The notes under the pieces were generated by a model, which searched no databases, was not told the origin of the DNA, and was given only the letters and a program-made list of their open reading frames with translations. Below are positions 34,151 through 37,908 of a stretch of DNA of 37,908 nucleotides, in pieces. A program made the translations under genes and the position numbers. The DNA comes from SAR86 cluster bacterium (lineage in GTDB: Bacteria; Pseudomonadota; Gammaproteobacteria; Magnimaribacterales; D2472): assembly GCA_004212975.1 (NCBI GenBank), contig SHBF01000007.1, positions 1-37,908 on the forward strand. The letters run 5' to 3'. The first letter of the stretch is position 1. Each line of letters begins with the position of its first letter.

Positions 34151-35644
34151 TTACTTCAAGAAATCTAAATAAGCCTTATTATTGCTCTCTTCTTTAAAGG
34201 CTGTTCCACATTTATGTAAATGTTTTAAAAGTGCGGACTTGTTTTTGTGTGTATCTTCAATTCCTATAAGGATATTTCCATACGCAGATCCAATATTTCT
34301 ATAGTGGAATAGTGAAATATTCCAATGATTTCCAAAACTCTCTAAGAACTCTAATAATGCTCCTGGCTTTTCTGGAAATTCTCCGTTAAAAATTCTTTCA
34401 TTTTTTTCAGATATATTTGATTGGCCTCCTCTGCCGCCAACCATATGTCTTAAATGATCATTTGAAATTTCATTAGAGGTGTAATCACTAAATTTATATT
34501 TAAGTTTTTTTAGTTTTGCCTTCAACTTCTCAAAGCTATTTTCAGATTGAGTTCTTATTCCTACTAATACATACGCATCTTTATTATCTGACTTTCTATA
34601 ATTAAATTCGGTGACTGGTAATTTCCCAATAGCCTTTGCAAGCTTTAAAAAACTTCCTGGTTCTTCTGGAATTTTAATGCTGAGAATTTTTTCGCGGTTT
34701 TCTCCAATTTCAGATCTTTCAACAATAAATCCAAGTTTTTGAAAATTAACATTTGCACCTGAACTCACTGCAAGTAAATTCTTATTCTTCATTCTTTTTG
34801 AGTAACTTTTTAGACCTGCTAAAGCAACAGCTCCTGATGGCTCAGACAATACTCTGGTATCTTCAAAGATATCTTTTACAGCAGCGCAGACTTCATCAAT
34901 ATTTACAGTCATTACCTCATCAACGCATTCTTTGATGACATCAAGATTGTTTTTCCCTACTTGGGAAACAGCAACTCCGTCTGCAAATAATCCAACCCTT
35001 TTTAGATAAACTCTTTTATTTTGAATTAATGCTTCTGTAAGACAAGCCGAATCATTTACTTCAACACCAATTATTTTAATTTTCTTTTTATTTTGTCTTA
35101 TCCAAGCTGATATGCCAGCCAAAAGGCCTCCTCCGCCAACTGGGACGAAGACAGCATCGTAGTCAATTTCATCCTCAAGTATTTCCCGTCCTACTGTTCC
35201 TTGCCCTGCTATAGTAAATGGATCATCAAAAGGATGTACAAAGGTATATTTATGTTTTTTATTAATCTTATCTGCATGAGCGAGAGCATCTCCTAAATTT
35301 TCGCCATGCAAAATTATTTTTGCTCCAAGCCTTTTTACTGCATTTAATTTATTTTCTGGTGCAGTTACCGGCATCACAATAGTACATTTTATTTTTAACT
35401 TCCTGCAAGCTAAAGCTACACCTTGGGCATGATTTCCTGCTGATGCAGCTATTATTCCACGAGATTTTTTATCTTCAGATAAGTTAACAATTTTATTAAA
35501 GGCTCCTCTATTCTTAAAAGAAAAAATAGGCTGAAGATCTTCTCGTTTTAAATAAATTTCATTCCCCTCTTTCATTGAAAGATTTGTGGCATAGGTAGTA
35601 GGTGAATTTATTGAAACATCATATACAGATGCTTCATTAATCAT
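34151..35644 (-). CDS. ilvA: Biosynthetic threonine dehydratase
   Basis: Deaminates threonine to 2-oxobutanoate, the first step to isoleucine. It is a PLP fold-type II enzyme with Lys44 in SFKNRGAF, the SAGNHAQG loop, and the phosphate-binding GGGGLLAG (170-177), plus two C-terminal ACT-like domains (about 320-405 and 412-497) for isoleucine/valine control, so it is the biosynthetic form. The frame is open up to a TTG at 35701, which would add 19 low-complexity residues. The ATG at 35644 fits Pseudomonas-type N-termini best, though it loses the first few aligned residues, so the start is uncertain. Divergent rpiA is the normal neighbour. Confidence 0.93.
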   Translation of the reverse strand: MINEASVYDVSINSPTTYATNLSMKEGNEIYLKREDLQPIFSFKNRGAFNKIVNLSEDKKSRGIIAASAGNHAQGVALACRKLKIKCTIVMPVTAPENKLNAVKRLGAKIILHGENLGDALAHADKINKKHKYTFVHPFDDPFTIAGQGTVGREILEDEIDYDAVFVPVGGGGLLAGISAWIRQNKKKIKIIGVEVNDSACLTEALIQNKRVYLKRVGLFADGVAVSQVGKNNLDVIKECVDEVMTVNIDEVCAAVKDIFEDTRVLSEPSGAVALAGLKSYSKRMKNKNLLAVSSGANVNFQKLGFIVERSEIGENREKILSIKIPEEPGSFLKLAKAIGKLPVTEFNYRKSDNKDAYVLVGIRTQSENSFEKLKAKLKKLKYKFSDYTSNEISNDHLRHMVGGRGGQSNISEKNERIFNGEFPEKPGALLEFLESFGNHWNISLFHYRNIGSAYGNILIGIEDTHKNKSALLKHLHKCGTAFKEESNNKAYLDFLK

Positions 35645-35728
35645 TTTAAGATACTTTTTAGAGTTCCTATAATTACCTGTTTTTTTTATTTTAAGTCTCA
35701 ATTTAAATCACGTATTAAAATTTTCTTG

Positions 35729-35735
35729 TATTATA
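35729..35735. promoter_or_regulatory. Symmetric -10 element shared by rpiA and ilvA
   Basis: TATTATA reads as TATTAT on the plus strand (35729-35734), six bases before the rpiA ATG, and as TATAAT on the minus strand (35735-35730), pointing toward ilvA. This is the layout of a bidirectional promoter. No clear -35 is seen on either side. Confidence 0.45.
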
Positions 35736-35740
35736 ACTGT

Positions 35741-36379
35741 ATGAGCGCTGCAAAGATAAGTGTTGCAAAAAAAGCAATTGATTATATTGAAAAAAAACTA
35801 TCGATAGAGACTGTTCTGGGCATTGGTACTGGTTCAACAGTGAATTACTTTATTAATGAATTAGATGCATATAAAAATCTTTTTCGAGGAGCAGTATCAA
35901 GTTCGGAAGCATCTTCACAACTTCTAAGAGAAAAGAATATTGAGGTCTTTAGTTTAAATGATGTTAATCAAATAGACTTTTACATTGATGGAGCAGACGA
36001 GGTTTCACCAAATAACTTTCTAATCAAAGGTGGCGGTGGAGCGCATACAAGAGAAAAGATAGTAGCAGCAGCGGCACAAGAATTTATATGCATTGTTGAT
36101 AAAACAAAGATGGTTGATAAGCTTGGAGCCTTCCCTCTTCCAGTCGAAGTAATTCCAGAAGCAAGAAGTTTTGTTGCAAGAAAAATTGTAGCTTTAGGTG
36201 GTAAACCAATTTATAGAGAAAATTTTATTACTGATCAAGGAAATCATATTATTGACGTAGAAGAAATAGATATCAGTGAACCTGAAGCCTTAGAGATTTT
36301 ATTAAATAATATTCCGGGTGTCGTTGATAACGGAATCTTTGCTTTTAATAAACCTGAGCTTGTGTTGGTATCTGACTAG
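35741..36379 (+). CDS. rpiA: Ribose-5-phosphate isomerase A
   Basis: Interconverts ribose 5-phosphate and ribulose 5-phosphate in the pentose phosphate pathway. The 212-residue protein has GIGTGSTVNYF (phosphate loop, 27-37), YIDGADEV (81-88) and KGGGGAHTREKIVA (96-109), which hold the catalytic Asp, Lys and Glu residues. A TTG at 35726 would add five residues, but the ATG at 35741 matches the family start and the -10 spacing. It ends three bases from the convergent peroxidase gene. Confidence 0.96.
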   Translation: MSAAKISVAKKAIDYIEKKLSIETVLGIGTGSTVNYFINELDAYKNLFRGAVSSSEASSQLLREKNIEVFSLNDVNQIDFYIDGADEVSPNNFLIKGGGGAHTREKIVAAAAQEFICIVDKTKMVDKLGAFPLPVEVIPEARSFVARKIVALGGKPIYRENFITDQGNHIIDVEEIDISEPEALEILLNNIPGVVDNGIFAFNKPELVLVSD

Positions 36380-36382
36380 AGA

Positions 36383-36907
36383 TTATAAAAGTTCTTCTAT
36401 TTTAGATAGTAATTCTGGCGAATCAGGTTTTACCCTTGATCCAAATGTAGATACTACTTTACCGTCTCTAGAAATTAAATACTTATTGAAATTCCATGCA
36501 GGTGAGACACCACTCTGGGCTATCAATTTTTTGTATAAGGGATTAGCTTTGCTACCTCTTACTTTTGAAGTTGCAAACATTGGGAAATCTACCCCATATT
36601 CAGTGGAGCAAAACTCAGCAACATCTGCTTCATCTGAATACTCTTGCATGAAGTCTCTCGATGGAACTCCAAGAACAACAAAACCTTCGTTTTTGTAATC
36701 TTCATAAAGTTTTTGAAGAGAAGAATATTGATAGGTGTATCCGCATCTACTCGCAACATTTACAACTAAAACAACTTGATCTGTATATTCACATAAGTTG
36801 ACACTTTCACTTGAATCCAAAACTCTCATTTCGGTATCAAGCAAATCTGAACATGCTTCAGAATAGAAAGAAAATAATAAAATAAAAAGAGGTGCAATCT
36901 TTTTCAT
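36383..36907 (-). CDS. Exported cysteine-type glutathione peroxidase family protein
   Basis: A 174-residue thioredoxin-fold peroxidase. The peroxidatic Cys55 is in NVASRCGYT (no selenocysteine), and the WNFNKYLI motif near residue 135 supplies the Trp/Asn of the catalytic set. The middle motif, usually a GFPxNQFGxQE sequence, is GVPSRDFMQEY here, so the Gln position is altered or shifted. Residues 1-18 are a signal peptide; Cys19 in SEAC is a poor lipobox, so periplasmic or lipid-anchored are both possible. It likely removes peroxides using a thioredoxin-like or glutathione donor. Confidence 0.87.
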   Translation of the reverse strand: MKKIAPLFILLFSFYSEACSDLLDTEMRVLDSSESVNLCEYTDQVVLVVNVASRCGYTYQYSSLQKLYEDYKNEGFVVLGVPSRDFMQEYSDEADVAEFCSTEYGVDFPMFATSKVRGSKANPLYKKLIAQSGVSPAWNFNKYLISRDGKVVSTFGSRVKPDSPELLSKIEELL

Positions 36908-36913
36908 GTGTGT

Positions 36914-36919
36914 ATTCTA
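36914..36919 (-). promoter_or_regulatory. -10 box of the glutathione peroxidase gene, predicted leaderless
   Basis: TAGAAT on the minus strand is followed by ACACAC and the ATG, a six-base gap. This is nearly identical to the pepP start region. Confidence 0.45.
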
Positions 36920-36955
36920 ACCTAAGTAATAGGAGTTATTGCAGAAAGAGAGGAG

Positions 36956-37042
36956 ATGAAAATAGTTACTAAAAAAATGATTTCTATGTTATCCCTAATT
37001 TTATTCATAAATTTACAACCTTTTAAAGATATGGAGGGCTAA
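36956..37042 (+). CDS. Possible 28-residue small hydrophobic protein
   Basis: A short frame beginning ATG after a purine-rich GAGAGGAG and ending at TAA inside the first hairpin. The peptide starts MKIVTKKMISMLSLILFIN, a basic then hydrophobic stretch like a signal or membrane anchor, and ends QPFKDMEG. The Shine-Dalgarno-like sequence abuts the ATG (spacing too short), so it may be chance. Not recognised. Confidence 0.2.
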   Translation: MKIVTKKMISMLSLILFINLQPFKDMEG

Positions 37043-37052
37043 AGCCCTCCAT
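37031..37052. repeat. Perfect 9-bp hairpin
   Basis: ATGGAGGGC (37031-37039) and GCCCTCCAT (37044-37052) form a perfect stem with a TAAA loop. No T run follows on either strand, so it is not a standard intrinsic terminator. It is part of the 293-base gap between the peroxidase and FadJ-like genes. Confidence 0.75.
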
Positions 37053-37062
37053 GATTCCAGAG

Positions 37063-37096
37063 TGTCAGCAAATAATAGGGGAGAGGAGTGCTGACA
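37063..37096. repeat. 8-bp hairpin with purine-rich loop
   Basis: TGTCAGCA (37063-37070) and TGCTGACA (37089-37096) are perfectly complementary. They enclose an 18-base loop that ends AGGGGAGAGGAG and so contains two GGA motifs. It lies 11 bases after the first hairpin. Confidence 0.7.
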
Positions 37097-37164
37097 TACA
37101 TTATTATAATTATTTATAATCAATTATCAATAGTATTTATAAAATAAATCATGTTTTTTTTATG

Positions 37165-37170
37165 TATAAT
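37165..37170 (+). promoter_or_regulatory. -10 box of the FadJ-like gene
   Basis: Perfect TATAAT, with a start expected near 37177. This gives a leader of about 24 bases that contains the Shine-Dalgarno GGAGA (37190-37194). Unlike most promoters here it leaves room for a leader. Confidence 0.45.
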
Positions 37171-37200
37171 GCTTTTTTTAACTATTTTTGGAGAAATATC

Positions 37201-37908
37201 TTGAAAGGTACAGTTTTATATGAAGTAAAGGACAATGTTGCCCTACTCACAGTTGATAATCCGCCAGTAAATCCCCTAAGCGACGGAGTCAGGACTGGTT
37301 TATACGAATCATTAACAAAAGCAGAAGAAGATGATTCAGTTTTAGGAGTTGTTTTAACAGGAAATGGTAGAGCATTTATTGCTGGAGCTGATATATCAGA
37401 ATTTGGTGGAAATGTAGAAGGTGTAAGCTTAAATGAGGTATTTCAAAAACTAGAGCATTGCAGTAAACCCGTTGTAGCTGCCATAAATGGTATAGCTCTA
37501 GGAGGCGGACTAGAAACAGCATTATGTTGTAACTACAGAATTGCAGATAAAAAAGCCTTTGTTGGCCTTCCAGAGGTTAATTTAGGCTTATTGCCAGGTG
37601 GAGGCGGCACTCAAAGGCTTCCGAGGCTTGCAGGACCATCTGAAGCACTTAAGATGATGCTTACTGGAGCACATGTTCCTGCTAAGAAGGCTTTAGATAT
37701 GGGAATAGTTGATGGTATATCTGAAGATGTAGTTAATGAATCTATAGAATTCATAAAAAATAAAGCTGACAGTAATGAAGAACATCCAAAAGTAAGAGAT
37801 TTAAACTCAAAAATGATAGAGGCTCGTGGCGATGATAAAGTTCTTCTTGAGGCTCAGGCAATGGCATCTAAGGGAAGAAAGGGTCAATTTGCTCCTGGAC
37901 AAATCATA
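37201..37908 (+). CDS. Enoyl-CoA hydratase domain of a FadJ/FadB-like multifunctional enzyme (3' end outside window)
   Basis: The frame is open to the last base (236 codons seen), so the gene is cut by the window. Residues 1-190 are a crotonase domain: oxyanion-hole segment RAFIAGADISEF, and both catalytic glutamates, Glu105 in ALGGGLETAL and Glu125 in GLPEVNLG, with LLPGGGGTQRLPR after it. The DNPPVNPLSDGVRTGL start is typical of fused hydratase/3-hydroxyacyl-CoA dehydrogenases, and the chain is already continuing past the crotonase end, so a dehydrogenase half probably follows. It acts in fatty-acid beta-oxidation. The start is TTG at 37201 behind GGAGA. An in-frame ATG at 37162 overlaps the -10 box and is less likely. 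Confidence 0.85.
   Translation, partial: MKGTVLYEVKDNVALLTVDNPPVNPLSDGVRTGLYESLTKAEEDDSVLGVVLTGNGRAFIAGADISEFGGNVEGVSLNEVFQKLEHCSKPVVAAINGIALGGGLETALCCNYRIADKKAFVGLPEVNLGLLPGGGGTQRLPRLAGPSEALKMMLTGAHVPAKKALDMGIVDGISEDVVNESIEFIKNKADSNEEHPKVRDLNSKMIEARGDDKVLLEAQAMASKGRKGQFAPGQII

Noticed and set aside
36318-36698. 126-residue plus-strand frame over the peroxidase gene
   Set aside because: It is antisense to a clear glutathione peroxidase with all family motifs, shows no recognisable protein features and overlaps the rpiA end.
37031-37096. Intrinsic terminators at the two hairpins
   Set aside because: Neither stem is followed by a T run on either strand, and no gene ends near them.
37162-37200. 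ATG start 13 codons upstream for the FadJ-like gene
   Set aside because: The ATG overlaps the TATAAT box, and the extra residues do not fit the family; TTG at 37201 has a Shine-Dalgarno sequence.
1-37908. CRISPR array, insertion sequence, prophage or integron
   Set aside because: No regularly spaced repeats, transposase, integrase or phage genes were seen; the gene content is core housekeeping in conserved order.

Overview
The window looks like a piece of the core chromosome of a small-genome, AT-rich marine gammaproteobacterium, most likely of the SAR86 type. The lineage is an inference. It rests on gammaproteobacterial gene order (tyrS/M23 peptidase/anmK/erpA; nnrD-tsaE-amiC; priA opposite an L31 gene; pepP with a ubiquinone hydroxylase opposite zapA, 6S RNA and fau; ilvA opposite rpiA), on base composition (by eye about one third G+C), and on very tight packing. 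I see no insertion sequence, phage gene, CRISPR array or rRNA.

Layout. 1-2036: a YciC-like membrane protein, a lone tRNA-Ile(GAT), and a small membrane protein coupled to a membrane di-iron desaturase. 2029-9378: FKBP and tyrS on the minus strand, then putA, an M23 peptidase and anmK on the plus strand, then erpA on the minus strand. 9464-14842: hemG-hemL-adenosine kinase, dksA, pcnB and a deoxynucleoside kinase. 14847-18668: acs with a small lipoprotein gene, facing a metallo-beta-lactamase/Nudix pair. 18701-23493: an alpha/beta hydrolase, a membrane-anchored paraoxonase-like propeller, then nnrD-tsaE-amiC. 23498-28029: priA, L31, dut, sixA, L28 and an iron-binding lipoprotein. 28076-31843: ubiquinone hydroxylase and pepP, opposite a ZapB-like coiled coil, zapA, 6S RNA and fau. 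31866-37908: a DUF5916 outer-membrane protein, ilvA, rpiA, a glutathione peroxidase, a small structured intergenic region, and the start of a FadJ-like fatty-acid oxidation enzyme that runs off the window.

The genes are mostly housekeeping: protein synthesis (tyrS, L28, L31, tRNA), heme and Fe-S supply (hemG, hemL, erpA, iron-binding protein), cell wall (M23 peptidase, amiC, anmK), nucleotide metabolism (dut, adenosine kinase, deoxynucleoside kinase), repair of damaged metabolites (nnrD, Nudix), and carbon entry through proline, acetate and fatty acids (putA, acs, fadJ-like).

Two global patterns stand out. First, most genes that begin a transcript have a good -10 hexamer ending only 5-9 bases before the start codon and no Shine-Dalgarno sequence, so the mRNAs are predicted to be leaderless or nearly so; several genes inside operons do have Shine-Dalgarno sequences. 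Second, all eight convergent gene pairs meet with -19 to +7 bases between stop codons and have no visible intrinsic terminator. The best single-gene curiosity is the fusion of four membrane segments to a paraoxonase-like propeller with its calcium and catalytic residues apparently kept. The least explained DNA is 36908-37200, with two perfect hairpins and purine-rich GGA motifs.
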